Of a DNA stretch of 19,178 nucleotides, positions 8,268 to 15,948 are shown piece after piece. Source of the DNA: Microcystis aeruginosa W13-11 (GTDB lineage Bacteria > Cyanobacteriota > Cyanobacteriia > Cyanobacteriales > Microcystaceae). Location of the stretch: the NCBI GenBank assembly GCA_009995705.1, contig JAADBR010000077.1, positions 1-19,178 of the forward strand, given 5' to 3'. The notes below the pieces were generated by a model. It was given only the letters and a program-made list of their open reading frames with translations, made no database searches and was not told where the DNA came from. Numbering within the stretch: the first letter of the stretch is position 1; each line of letters starts with the position of its first letter. A program made the translations under genes and the position numbers.

Positions 8268-8705
8268 ATGTCGTCAACTGCCTACGAAACTGATTATAAT
8301 CAATGGCTAAAAGAGACGGTAAAACATTTACAAGAGCGCAATTTTGAACAGGTGGATTGGGATAATTTAATTGAAGAAATCGAGAGTATGGGAAAAAGTG
8401 ATAGACGAGCTTTAATGAGTCTATTAACCCGTCTTATCGAACATCTTTTAAAGCTGGCTTATTGGCAAGAAGAAAAAAAACGGTCAGGTAATCATTGGGC
8501 GGCAGAAATAGTCAATTTTCGCGCCCAAATTCAGCAGCGTTTAGAAGACAGTCCCAGCTTACGGCCAGAATTAGCAGCCATGTATGATAAAGTTTATCCA
8601 GTGGCGATTAAATCGGTTTCTCAGCTTTTTTCTCTTAATTCAGACGCTCATATATCCCTCGAACAAACATTAGATGATAATTGGTTTCCCCGGGCTAAAA
8701 AATAG
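8268..8705 (+). CDS. DUF29 family protein
   Basis: The 145-residue protein matches DUF29, a small soluble family that is multiplied in many cyanobacteria. The defining N-terminal pattern is present: YETDYNQWLKETVKHL (about 6-21), then VDWDNLIEEIESMG (about 29-42), followed by helical segments (RALMSLLTRLIEHLLKL) and the WPN-like C-terminal end NWFP. It has the usual length and is intact. The ATG has a good ribosome site, GGAGAG at 8254-8259. Function is not established. It lies between two inverted dispersed repeats with a decayed DUF3782-type gene downstream, so it may have travelled with that element. Confidence 0.85.
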   Translation: MSSTAYETDYNQWLKETVKHLQERNFEQVDWDNLIEEIESMGKSDRRALMSLLTRLIEHLLKLAYWQEEKKRSGNHWAAEIVNFRAQIQQRLEDSPSLRPELAAMYDKVYPVAIKSVSQLFSLNSDAHISLEQTLDDNWFPRAKK

Positions 8706-8781
8706 TTCTTAATTAGGAGTAATACTAAATCCGTCCTCTAGATAAGTATTTTGACTCACGCCCCTTCCTCTTTTGAGACGT

Positions 8782-9259
8782 TGTGACACTTAGGGTGCGG
8801 AATGTGGGACTCAAAGAACTGGGCAAACAAATCGGGGGACTCGCTGCCAAATTCGGCAGCTTGAGCGAAGGACTTGCCCTTCCCTCAATGGAAACGATTC
8901 TCAGACAACGCTTTGGTATGGAAGTTGTTAGTCCCAGTGTCTGAGTCAGTAAAGAAGGACAACACCTAGAAATTGATGTCCTTGCCTAGGGCAATGGTGA
9001 GCTAAATACTGCTTATATCGTCGAGGTTAAAAGTCATGCCAAAGAGGATTCTATTACACAATTAAAAAGTATTTTGCAACGGTTTCGTCGCTTTTTTCCT
9101 GAACACAAAGATAAAAAACTCTATGGCATATTAGCATCCGTTGATGTATCCCCAGAATTACACGAAAAAATTCTGCGAGAAGGGTTTTATGTGGCTCGGA
9201 TTCATGACCGAGTATTTGAATTAGATATTCCCGATAATTTTCAACCTCAAACCTATTAA
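8782..9259 (+). pseudogene. DUF3782-like PD-(D/E)XK protein, broken
   Basis: One frame runs from about 8782 to the TAA at 9257-9259 and reads as a DUF3782/restriction-fold protein: ELGKQIGGLAAKFGSLSEGLALPSMETILRQRFGMEVV, then LEIDVL, then YIVEVKSH, then RRFFPEHKDKKLYGILASVDV (quoted here in pieces of the same frame).  The ID and EVK residues match a PD-(D/E)XK nuclease core. Two in-frame stops break it: TGA at 8942-8944 and TAG at 8987-8989. Both are explained by single C-to-T or G-to-A changes from CGA (Arg) and TGG (Trp). The N-terminal coiled-coil part usual for the family is missing or short. A 61-codon fragment from TTG 9074 remains open but lacks the core. I call it a pseudogene. Confidence 0.75.
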
Positions 9260-9260
9260 A

Positions 9261-9299
9261 TAACCCTGCCCCTAGGAAAAACTTTTTCAGTAAACCCTA
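9261..9299 (-). repeat. Dispersed repeat, copy 2 (right end of island)
   Basis: This is the inverted partner of the repeat at 7945-7982. Read on the minus strand it begins TAGGGTTTAC, contains AAAAAGTTTTTC and ends CAGGGTTA. Its first three bases supply the TAG stop codon of the MFS gene. Confidence 0.7.
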
Positions 9300-10553
9300 T
9301 TGTACTTGTCCACGCAGAGCATAACGATCTTTTTCTAAACCGAAAGCGAAGAGAAAAGAATGGCGGATAGTGGGGTTAGAAAGAGTAAAAAAGAGAAAGA
9401 GAGCAATGACAGCTAATCCTGAGGATAAACTAAACATATTTTCGTAGGAAATTGCTAAAACCCCCAGAATTGGACCAGCTAAGGCTGTTCCCACATCAAA
9501 ACCGCCGATACAGATAGAATAGGCCCGGCCGCGTTCTTGGGGCCCAGAGCGATCGGAGATTAAAGCCAGTAACATAGGGAATAAAATCCCCCCTCCCGTA
9601 CCTTCGAGAATAGCGGCTAAAATTAAAGCGGAAGGAGATCGGGCAGAAGATAGAACCAACATGGATAAACCATAGCAAAAAACGCTAATGGTGATGAATA
9701 AACCCCGTCCATAGCGATCACTGGCTCCTCCCGACAAAATCCGTCCGATTACCCCCGATACTGCCGCACAACTGTAGAAGAGACCAGGACTAAAAGGTAT
9801 CTGATTTTCGAGGAGAAACAGGGGTAAAAAAGCGACTAAACCGCCGAATAAAGTACCAACCAGCAGAAAAACTAGAGTGGGGACTAAAAAAGCCCGCTCT
9901 TGACATAATGCCCAGAAACTCCGCTCGATTGTCTGATTTTCTGCCTTCATTTCGACTAATTTTTTCTTGAAGTCCGGTTCTTGAATGGAGAAACCCAGGA
10001 GAAAGGCGATCGCTCCTGAAGTGGCGGAAACTAGAAATAAACCGTCATAACCGATCGATTCGTAGAGATAACTGCCTAAAGCCGGACCTATTCCCATGCC
10101 TAGGGGTGCAGTTAGGCTCATATAACCAATTATCTCCCCCCGTTGACGAACGGGGGAAAAATCCACCACTAGGGTGCTGTAACCGGTGGTAAAAGCAGCG
10201 ATACTAAGACCATGGTAGGCGCGGACGGCGAATAAAGAGGAAAGATCGCGAAAAAATAGATAACCGAGGGGTGCGGTAGCGGCGACAATAGTTCCAAATA
10301 AAACCACTAATTTGCGACTGCGGCGATCAACTAGACTGCCTAACCAGCTGCGCGATAAAATTAAACCGATGGCAAAGGCCCCCATGACAAAACCGATATC
10401 TTGTTTGCTACCGCCTAGGGATTTAATATAGGTGGGGAGAGTGGGGACAAGAGTGGTGATACTTATCCAGAAAAACAGCGCCGTGACGAAGAGGATCGGT
10501 AGTTGACGACGAGTTTCGCCAGTAAGCGATCGAAAAGTTTTGAAAGCGTTCAC
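9297..10553 (-). CDS. MFS family transporter
   Basis: A 12-helix major facilitator inner-membrane protein. The first-half motif A is GSLVDRRSRK, between helices 2 and 3, and its second-half counterpart is GGASDRYGRG; both loops are typical of drug/metabolite efflux MFS members. The substrate cannot be told. The open frame extends upstream to a TTG at 10577, but that codon lies inside the T-tract of the SRP RNA terminator. I therefore prefer the GTG at 10553 (418 residues); GTG at 10568 is also possible. None of these has a Shine-Dalgarno sequence, which is common in cyanobacteria. The gene probably shares transcription with ffs or has a promoter inside it. Its stop codon falls in a dispersed repeat. 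Confidence 0.88.
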   Translation of the reverse strand: MNAFKTFRSLTGETRRQLPILFVTALFFWISITTLVPTLPTYIKSLGGSKQDIGFVMGAFAIGLILSRSWLGSLVDRRSRKLVVLFGTIVAATAPLGYLFFRDLSSLFAVRAYHGLSIAAFTTGYSTLVVDFSPVRQRGEIIGYMSLTAPLGMGIGPALGSYLYESIGYDGLFLVSATSGAIAFLLGFSIQEPDFKKKLVEMKAENQTIERSFWALCQERAFLVPTLVFLLVGTLFGGLVAFLPLFLLENQIPFSPGLFYSCAAVSGVIGRILSGGASDRYGRGLFITISVFCYGLSMLVLSSARSPSALILAAILEGTGGGILFPMLLALISDRSGPQERGRAYSICIGGFDVGTALAGPILGVLAISYENMFSLSSGLAVIALFLFFTLSNPTIRHSFLFAFGLEKDRYALRGQVQ

Positions 10554-10557
10554 GACA

Positions 10558-10568
10558 GTGACCGTCAC
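10558..10568. promoter_or_regulatory. Short palindrome at the MFS gene start
   Basis: GTGAC-C-GTCAC forms a perfect five-base palindrome with one central base, between the SRP RNA terminator and the preferred GTG start. It could be an operator for a transporter regulator or part of a leader hairpin. No regulator gene lies beside it. Confidence 0.25.
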
Positions 10569-10575
10569 AGGCAAC

Positions 10576-10674
10576 AAAAAGACCCGGAGATCACGCCAGT
10601 CACAAGCATCCCGTATTGCTGCTACCTTCCGGTCCTGACAAGGTTAAGGCGTTGCGATCGCATGAGTCCGAGTC
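10576..10674 (-). ncRNA. ffs: Signal recognition particle RNA (4.5S type)
   Basis: The RNA strand contains the universally conserved Ffh-binding core GTCAGGACCGGAAGGTAGCAG, with GGAA tetraloop and the asymmetric internal loop. The ends pair: GACTCGGA at the 5' end with TCCGGGTC at the 3' end (10581-10588), allowing one G-U pair. The molecule is about 94 nucleotides, the size of bacterial small SRP RNA without an Alu domain. A run of five Ts (10576-10580) directly follows and acts as terminator with the closing stem. A HIP1 octamer (10654-10661) lies within the gene. The RNA joins Ffh to target membrane proteins to the translocon. Confidence 0.95.
10654..10661. repeat. HIP1 octamer within ffs
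   Basis: GCGATCGC, the highly iterated palindrome of many cyanobacterial genomes. Further copies are at 4857, 10006, 13764, 15954 and 16471, all within genes. Confidence 0.8.
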
Positions 10675-10680
10675 TTTTCT

Positions 10681-10721
10681 ACTATAACATCTTTTTCCGG
10701 GATACGGGCATTTTTTTCCGG
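10681..10721 (-). promoter_or_regulatory. Promoter region of ffs
   Basis: On the minus strand TATAGT (10681-10686) is a good -10 box, six bases before the expected RNA start at about 10674. No -35 consensus is found at normal spacing. Two copies of CCGGAAAAA lie at 10692-10700 and 10713-10721, 21 bp apart, close to two helical turns. Confidence 0.55.
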
Positions 10722-10760
10722 AGAATTTCCTCTCAATCTAAACTGTGAACAGAAATTTTC

Positions 10761-11948
10761 TCAACGAGGGGGTTTTTGTAATTGTTGTTGTAGAGAAATT
10801 TCTGGTTCGATCGCTAATCCGCTAAACTGTCGGATTAAGGGTAAAGGATTCTCCCTAGAATCGGCAGCGAGGAAAAATAACCAACGGCTGCCGGGGGTGA
10901 GTTGTTCAATGGAATTGAAGTTACTTGTCAACCAAATTAGCGGTAAATTAGGCAGATTAGCCTTTTTTTGACTAGCTTTTGCCTCTATAGCCGCTAAAGT
11001 TTCTAAAATGACCCTTTCCCCCCGAATTAAACCCGTTTCACCGGTCCAGAGTCTCACATTTAATTGCCGGCGATGGCCATAAAAATAGAGGGAAGCGGCG
11101 GCAATAATCGCCCGTTCAAAACTGTCTTCTTGCCAATCACAGAGGGTATCGAGACAGATAATCACTTCCTGTCCCCCCGTTAACACTTCTAATTCCCGAA
11201 TTTGCAATTCTCCCAAACGGGCGCTAGTTTTCCAGTGAATTAAACGGGTAGAATCACCCTGGCGATATTGTCTCAAGTTACGGGTAAGTCCTTGACTAGC
11301 CCTTTGATAATAGCGATTATTTTCTAATTTTTCTGCCATCTCTTGACCGAGGGAATCGATCAGGGGACATGGTTGTAAGGGTAAAATTTGGGGATAAACT
11401 AAGGCTTTAGCCGCTGCTTGCTGACAACGACGACACCAAAATAAACCGAGAGGGGCTGCTGTTCTTAATTGTACTTCTTGCCATTGATAAACACCCCGTT
11501 TACTGGTGGGCAAATAATAGGTCCACCGATGGCAACTTTTGGGGGCAATCGCTTCTATTGGGGTTATTTTTGGCTGATCAAGGACAATTGGCAGTACATC
11601 TGTCACTTCTAATAAATTTATCGGCTGATTGCTCGTATTTTCTATCTCTAGGCTAATACCAAGATCGTCTCCCGCACTCACGGGTACAATGGCAAAACGA
11701 CGCACTTTCAGAGGAAGAAGGGAACTACGGGGTAAAATTATCGATAACATTAAAAGAGCGATCGTTGTGCCAGAGATAGCATACAACCATCCCGCCATGG
11801 TATTGGTGGCAGCTCCGAAAAAACAGAGGGTAATGCCAATGATTACCCCCCCACCGTAAGCGGGTAAGATACCGCGATCTTCTAACCAAGTTTTCATAGG
11901 GTTTAGTGGTTTTGTCGTCTTTGCTGGAAAGCTAAAATTCAGGCTCAC
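10761..11948 (-). CDS. DUF58 domain membrane protein
   Basis: The 395-residue protein begins with two membrane segments (about 31-50 and 53-72), followed by a beta-rich region (about 80-170). The DUF58 signature is at about 228-254: YRQGDSTRLIHWKTSARLGE and then RELE. The rest resembles a von Willebrand factor A-like fold with VIICLDT and a truncated metal-site pattern. DUF58 proteins often sit with MoxR ATPases and transglutaminases, but none is present here; function is unknown. The start is uncertain. I use GTG at 11948 (SLNFSF), which has an AGGGA very close upstream; the ATG at codon 18 (MKTWLEDRG) is an alternative that sits nearer the first membrane segment. Confidence 0.87.
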   Translation of the reverse strand: MSLNFSFPAKTTKPLNPMKTWLEDRGILPAYGGGVIIGITLCFFGAATNTMAGWLYAISGTTIALLMLSIILPRSSLLPLKVRRFAIVPVSAGDDLGISLEIENTSNQPINLLEVTDVLPIVLDQPKITPIEAIAPKSCHRWTYYLPTSKRGVYQWQEVQLRTAAPLGLFWCRRCQQAAAKALVYPQILPLQPCPLIDSLGQEMAEKLENNRYYQRASQGLTRNLRQYRQGDSTRLIHWKTSARLGELQIRELEVLTGGQEVIICLDTLCDWQEDSFERAIIAAASLYFYGHRRQLNVRLWTGETGLIRGERVILETLAAIEAKASQKKANLPNLPLIWLTSNFNSIEQLTPGSRWLFFLAADSRENPLPLIRQFSGLAIEPEISLQQQLQKPPR

Positions 11949-12258
11949 ATCCCTATAATTCCCCCAAAAGCCCTCTGATCAGCGAAGGGAGTCCTATCCC
12001 TTGCCACTATTGTTATTTTTCTTAACAAAACTTAACAATTGATGGCAAAATTTGGCTTGCTTTTGTCGGCAGATTTTGGGATGATATTTTTAGGAGAGTT
12101 TATTCACAATGGCAATCTTGACGCTTTCGTGTAAACACAAACATCCCATTATAAGACAATCATAACCCAAGCCGCTGGCAAAGTCAACCCCTCACTCTTA
12201 ATTATTTGTGGACTAAAACTTCTAATTCCCTGGTCAGTGGGGGGGGTAGGGATATTAA
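11949..12258. other. Intergenic region without a called gene
   Basis: This stretch of 310 bases lies between the DUF58 and aar genes. It contains two CTTAACAA octamers in tandem (12021-12028 and 12031-12038), one helical turn apart. Two very short plus-strand ORFs (12042-12134, 30 codons; and 12109, 18 codons with AGGAG 12 bases upstream) are too short and unrecognised to call. I see no RNA gene. Confidence 0.5.
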
Positions 12259-13278
12259 TTAAAATAACAAAGGTTGAAACCCGTGTTTGCGGGAAGCCGC
12301 ACCGATTTGTTCCATTTTAGGGACGGTAATTTGATTGCGTCCCCAGGAAAAATTAGTTTGCCAACCCTCCAACTCCAATAAAATCGCCTCAGCAAAACAG
12401 GCAAACATTTGACGGGAGGGAATATCCATATTAACGATTTTCATAATTTTCCAGTCAATATCGAGGGAATGCTCGACAATGCCGCCCTTAATCACCGAAA
12501 TATCGGGGGCATTTAATACCATGCCTAAATTTTTCGGATAACCACCATCAATAATAATGCAGGGGCGCTTGAGTTGATCTGGATCAATTTCCACTCCTTT
12601 AGGCATACTAGCCACCCAAACAATGATATCAGCTAGGGGTAAAGCCTCCTCTAGGGGAAGAATTTTACCGCGACCTAACTCCTCTTGCAGAGATTGTAAA
12701 CGCTCTTGATTGCGTGCCACATAGATTAGTTCCTTTGTATTAGTTTTTTCATTTAACCAACGACAAACGGCGCTGCCGATATCTCCGGTGGCCCCACAAA
12801 CCACGACGGTAGATTGAGCTAAATCAATGCCCATTTTTTTAGCGAGGGTTTCCACCTGAGTGCAGATGACGTAAGCGGTGTGGGTGTTACCGGTGGTAAA
12901 ACGGCCAAAATCTAGCTCGATATTTCGCACCTGTCGATTATCTTTGAGATTAAACTCCTCGAAAATAATTGAAGAAAAACCGCCGAGTGCGGTGATATTG
13001 ATATCACTTTTTTGAGCGAGTGCCATAGCATTTAGCACCTTACGAATAGCAGACTTTACCCAACGATTCGACAACATCTCTGGTAAAAAACAGGATTCGA
13101 TATATTTTCCTCTGATGGTTTGCCCCGTGATGCTAGTGACATGAAAATCATCGACAATTTGCGGGGGGGCAGCGCACCAAAAATCTAATCCCTGGTTAGC
13201 ATATTCAGGATAACCTAGATCGTCGGCGACCGATTGGGCGTGTTCTAAACTGGTAAGATGACCTATAAGACCAAACAT
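12259..13278 (-). CDS. aar: Long-chain acyl-ACP reductase
   Basis: Aar reduces fatty acyl-ACP to fatty aldehyde with NADPH, the first step of cyanobacterial alkane synthesis. The 339-residue product starts [10 protein letters not shown], as the family does. A Rossmann nucleotide-binding motif is [15 protein letters not shown] (161-175). The catalytic Cys that forms the thioester is C294 in [17 protein letters not shown] and the C-terminal SWGRNQIT are also conserved. I chose the ATG at 13278, preceded by AAAGAG; the GTG extension to 13308 adds ten unsupported residues. It lies downstream of ado on the same strand, about 150 bases apart, with a terminator hairpin between them. Confidence 0.96.
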   Translation of the reverse strand: MFGLIGHLTSLEHAQSVADDLGYPEYANQGLDFWCAAPPQIVDDFHVTSITGQTIRGKYIESCFLPEMLSNRWVKSAIRKVLNAMALAQKSDINITALGGFSSIIFEEFNLKDNRQVRNIELDFGRFTTGNTHTAYVICTQVETLAKKMGIDLAQSTVVVCGATGDIGSAVCRWLNEKTNTKELIYVARNQERLQSLQEELGRGKILPLEEALPLADIIVWVASMPKGVEIDPDQLKRPCIIIDGGYPKNLGMVLNAPDISVIKGGIVEHSLDIDWKIMKIVNMDIPSRQMFACFAEAILLELEGWQTNFSWGRNQITVPKMEQIGAASRKHGFQPLLF

Positions 13279-13355
13279 TGATTGCTCTTTCGTTAGACTA
13301 GATGGCACTAGATAAAAATTAGGATATTGCTAAGAAATCGTTAAGACTCTTAAAT

Positions 13356-13390
13356 ATAATACACAAAAGAGCCGCTCTGTGTTGAGCGGC
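13356..13390 (-). terminator. Terminator between ado and aar
   Basis: On the minus strand GCCGCTC pairs with GAGCGGC (13384-13390 / 13371-13377) around a six-base loop, followed by TCTTTT. This is a good intrinsic terminator for ado. A TATTAT at 13356-13361 directly behind it could be a -10 box for aar, though I see no matching -35 box. Confidence 0.75.
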
Positions 13391-13426
13391 AGCAGGGCGA
13401 AAAAAAGAAATCTCGATGCTCAAGCT

Positions 13427-14122
13427 TTAGACAGCAGTTAATCCGTAGGCAGACATCCGCATGATATCACGGGTGCTGAAACCAATATTGCTCAACGCTT
13501 CCCCGTAGCTAATCATAAAGTCTTCCACGAGGGCCTCTTTTTCCATAGCGAGGACGCGAGCATCATCCTCGACTTGATTGAGCATTCTCCAGACAATGGG
13601 TAGATTAGCGCGATTTGCCGCTTCTAATTCCTCTTTAGCGGTTTCAAAGTTCGCTTTTAGCCATTCTTCGCCAAAATTGAGGTGTAAATACTCGTCTTTA
13701 ACTACGCCTTCAGTAATTTTACGCGCAAAAGGATCAGCAACGGGAATATAAATATTATAGGCAGCGATCGCAAAAGCTTCGATAATCAAAGATTGGATTA
13801 ATAAACAGGTGACAACTTTACCTTCTGCGTAGGCAATTTGGAAGTTATTGTGCAGAGAGGAAAAGAATTCTTTGGCATACTCCATATCAGGAGTGATTTT
13901 CAAATTTTGGCCGCAAGCTTGAAAACCTTTCATGTGACGGTTTTCCATTTTTGCCAGACGGTGTAACTCTTCTTTTTTATCGGTGAGGATGTCTGCTAAT
14001 TGAATATAATTGCTATTGGCCTCGTATTCGCCTTCAATAACGATGGCATTAATGCGACTATAGGCTGATTTATAGGTTTCGCTGGTGAAATCAAGCTCTA
14101 ATGGTACAGCAAGCTCTGGCAT
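13427..14122 (-). CDS. ado: Aldehyde-deformylating oxygenase
   Basis: ADO converts fatty aldehydes made by Aar into alkanes one carbon shorter, releasing formate; it uses a di-iron centre, oxygen and a reductant. All six iron ligands are in place: E32, E60, H63, E115, E144 and H147 (from GEYEA, MENRH, IIEA and KDEYLH). The 231-residue length is exactly that of the family, and the fold is ferritin-like and all-helical. The ATG at 14122 follows AGGAG about a dozen bases upstream. The neighbour downstream is aar, the usual partner; the terminator between them argues for partly independent transcription. Confidence 0.98.
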   Translation of the reverse strand: MPELAVPLELDFTSETYKSAYSRINAIVIEGEYEANSNYIQLADILTDKKEELHRLAKMENRHMKGFQACGQNLKITPDMEYAKEFFSSLHNNFQIAYAEGKVVTCLLIQSLIIEAFAIAAYNIYIPVADPFARKITEGVVKDEYLHLNFGEEWLKANFETAKEELEAANRANLPIVWRMLNQVEDDARVLAMEKEALVEDFMISYGEALSNIGFSTRDIMRMSAYGLTAV

Positions 14123-14311
14123 AAACTCGATTGACTCCTATTTCTGACGAGATTTTTCCGACGTTCTTTCCAGTCTAGGGTAAGCCTTCTAGATGGAGTT
14201 ATCTTTTTACGAGTCTAGCTTGATCGGTCTTTTTTGTATAGCTTGGCCTGAGGGGCTGACTTGCCAAGTTAACTATAGGGATTATCTTTTGCCACTGAAA
14301 ACAAATCTAGA

Positions 14312-14341
14312 GGCAATCTCTTCTTAGGGGACGAGATTGCC
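14312..14341 (-). terminator. Hairpin after crtQ
   Basis: GGCAATCTC (14312-14320) pairs perfectly with GAGATTGCC (14333-14341) around a 12-base loop. It starts about ten bases beyond the crtQ stop. No strong T-run follows on the minus strand, so it may stabilise the 3' end rather than terminate. Confidence 0.5.
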
Positions 14342-14351
14342 GGCTGTTTGC

Positions 14352-15812
14352 TCAAACCGTGGCTAAAGATTTCTGGCGCTCGGCCTGTTGTAGGATCGCT
14401 TTGGCTGCCTGTTTACCAGATAAAGTGGCTCCTTCCATGCTATCAATGTAATCCTGTTGGGTATAACTGCCAGCAAGGAAAAAGTTAGCAATAGGAGTCG
14501 CTTGCGAGGGACGATAGACATCCATCCCCGGTGCTTCCCGATAAAGACTCTGGGCCAATTTCACCACACTAAACCAAGTCATCTTTAACTCCCGCGAGGA
14601 GGGAAATAACTTATGGACTTGCGCTAAAACCTGCTGGGCAATATCTTCATTTTTAGCTTTAATAAAAGGATCCCCGGGGGTTAAAACCAACTGTAATAAA
14701 GAACCTTCTCCGGGGCGATAATAATCCCTAGGACTGGTGAGAGCAAGATCTGCAAAACAGGAGAAATCCGCTTGGTGGGTGTACAAAAGATTGTCAATTC
14801 CCACCGCTTTTTGCAGTTGTCGGCGTTTTTCGGCATCATTTAACTCCGTCACCCAACCGTCAAAACGCAATTGTACCGTAGCGACGGGGACGGCTTCTAG
14901 TCGGAAAATATTGTCAAAAATCGGCATTTTACGCCAATCTTGGGGAATAAGACGCTGAACACCAGGGACATCACCAGCGCAAACATAGGCATCTGCGGTG
15001 ATAGTTTCTGTGGTTTCTCCGTTAGCGACGATCATGCCATTAACTTGCAGATTTTCGCCCTCTCCAGAATAGAGAATTTCCCGCACCTGACGACGGGTAA
15101 AGATTTTGGTGCCCCGGGCTTCCAGATAGTTAATAATCGGTTTATGCAGGTATTCGTGGGGGGAACCTTCCAACATCCGCAGGACGGAAGCTTCGGTTTT
15201 AGCGGCAAAAAATTGGAAAATCGTCAGCATACAACGGGCCGAGATATTTTCCGTATCGATAAATCCTAACGCATAAGCGATCGGATTCCACATTTTTTTT
15301 AAACTGCCTTCATTACCACCATGGCTACGAAACCAATCGGCAAAGCTAATCGAGTCCAGATCCCGAATCGTTTTCATCGCTCCTTGAAAGTCTATCAGAC
15401 CGCGGACGATGGGACTGGTACCTAAGGCCAGAGAATTAAAGATTTTATCGGCTGCCGAGAGTTGGGAGGAGGTAAAAAAGGCTTTTAAACCGTTAAAAGG
15501 CGCACCTGCGACGAAACGAAAGTCTAATTCGCCGATTTTTCCCCCTTCGTTCATAAAAGTGTGGGTGTGTTCTTTGAGTAGTAGGGATTGAAAAGCGCCC
15601 ACTTTTTTCATTAACTCAAAAAGATTATAGTAACAGCCAAAAAAGACGTGCAAGCCCATCTCGATGTGATTACCGTCCGCATCTACCCAACTACCGACTT
15701 TTCCACCGACAAAGGGACGAGATTCTAAGATTTCTACTGTACAGCCCGCATCGACCAGACCGATAGCTGTTGCCATTCCCGCTAGTCCTGCACCAACGAT
15801 CACCACTCGCAT
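14352..15812 (-). CDS. crtQ: Zeta-carotene desaturase
   Basis: CrtQ (ZDS) inserts two double bonds into zeta-carotene to give lycopene via neurosporene, in the membrane-bound carotenoid pathway. The 486-residue flavoprotein starts with the dinucleotide-binding motif [17 protein letters not shown] (about 3-19) followed by the glutamate of ILES. It then has the family-specific [18 protein letters not shown] and [17 protein letters not shown]. The C-terminal FAD contact is [19 protein letters not shown]. The motif set separates it from phytoene desaturase CrtP and from bacterial CrtI. AGGAA (15821-15825) supports the ATG at 15812. It is divergent from the glycosyltransferase gene and upstream of ado on the same strand, with no sign of co-transcription. 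Confidence 0.95.
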   Translation of the reverse strand: MRVVIVGAGLAGMATAIGLVDAGCTVEILESRPFVGGKVGSWVDADGNHIEMGLHVFFGCYYNLFELMKKVGAFQSLLLKEHTHTFMNEGGKIGELDFRFVAGAPFNGLKAFFTSSQLSAADKIFNSLALGTSPIVRGLIDFQGAMKTIRDLDSISFADWFRSHGGNEGSLKKMWNPIAYALGFIDTENISARCMLTIFQFFAAKTEASVLRMLEGSPHEYLHKPIINYLEARGTKIFTRRQVREILYSGEGENLQVNGMIVANGETTETITADAYVCAGDVPGVQRLIPQDWRKMPIFDNIFRLEAVPVATVQLRFDGWVTELNDAEKRRQLQKAVGIDNLLYTHQADFSCFADLALTSPRDYYRPGEGSLLQLVLTPGDPFIKAKNEDIAQQVLAQVHKLFPSSRELKMTWFSVVKLAQSLYREAPGMDVYRPSQATPIANFFLAGSYTQQDYIDSMEGATLSGKQAAKAILQQAERQKSLATV

Positions 15813-15948
15813 TTGTCAAGTTCCTGTTACAATTTTTCACTAAATCTTTATTCTACTCGATCAATCTGGTGTTTCTCGCTGGCGATTTTTTCAGGGTCGC
15901 TTGAGCGCGTGGCAGAATAATTGAGAGTTGCACTAGGGAGAAGTCATT

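Noticed and set aside
9074..9259. Separate 61-codon gene
   Set aside because: It is the in-frame C-terminal part of the DUF3782-type pseudogene, starting at a TTG within the family sequence and with no ribosome site.
12042..12134. 30-codon ORF (MAKFGLLLSADFG...) as a small photosystem-type protein
   Set aside because: No ribosome site, no clear membrane helix, and no match to known small photosynthetic subunits that I can recall.
12109..12165. 18-codon ORF with AGGAG upstream
   Set aside because: Spacing of 12 bases is long and the peptide is not recognisable.
14737..15591. Plus-strand ORFs opposite crtQ
   Set aside because: They are antisense shadows of a firmly identified gene, with no family resemblance.
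14352..15812. Phytoene desaturase (crtP) as the identity of the carotenoid gene
   Set aside because: The internal motifs and N-terminus match the zeta-carotene desaturase CrtQ/ZDS branch as I know it.
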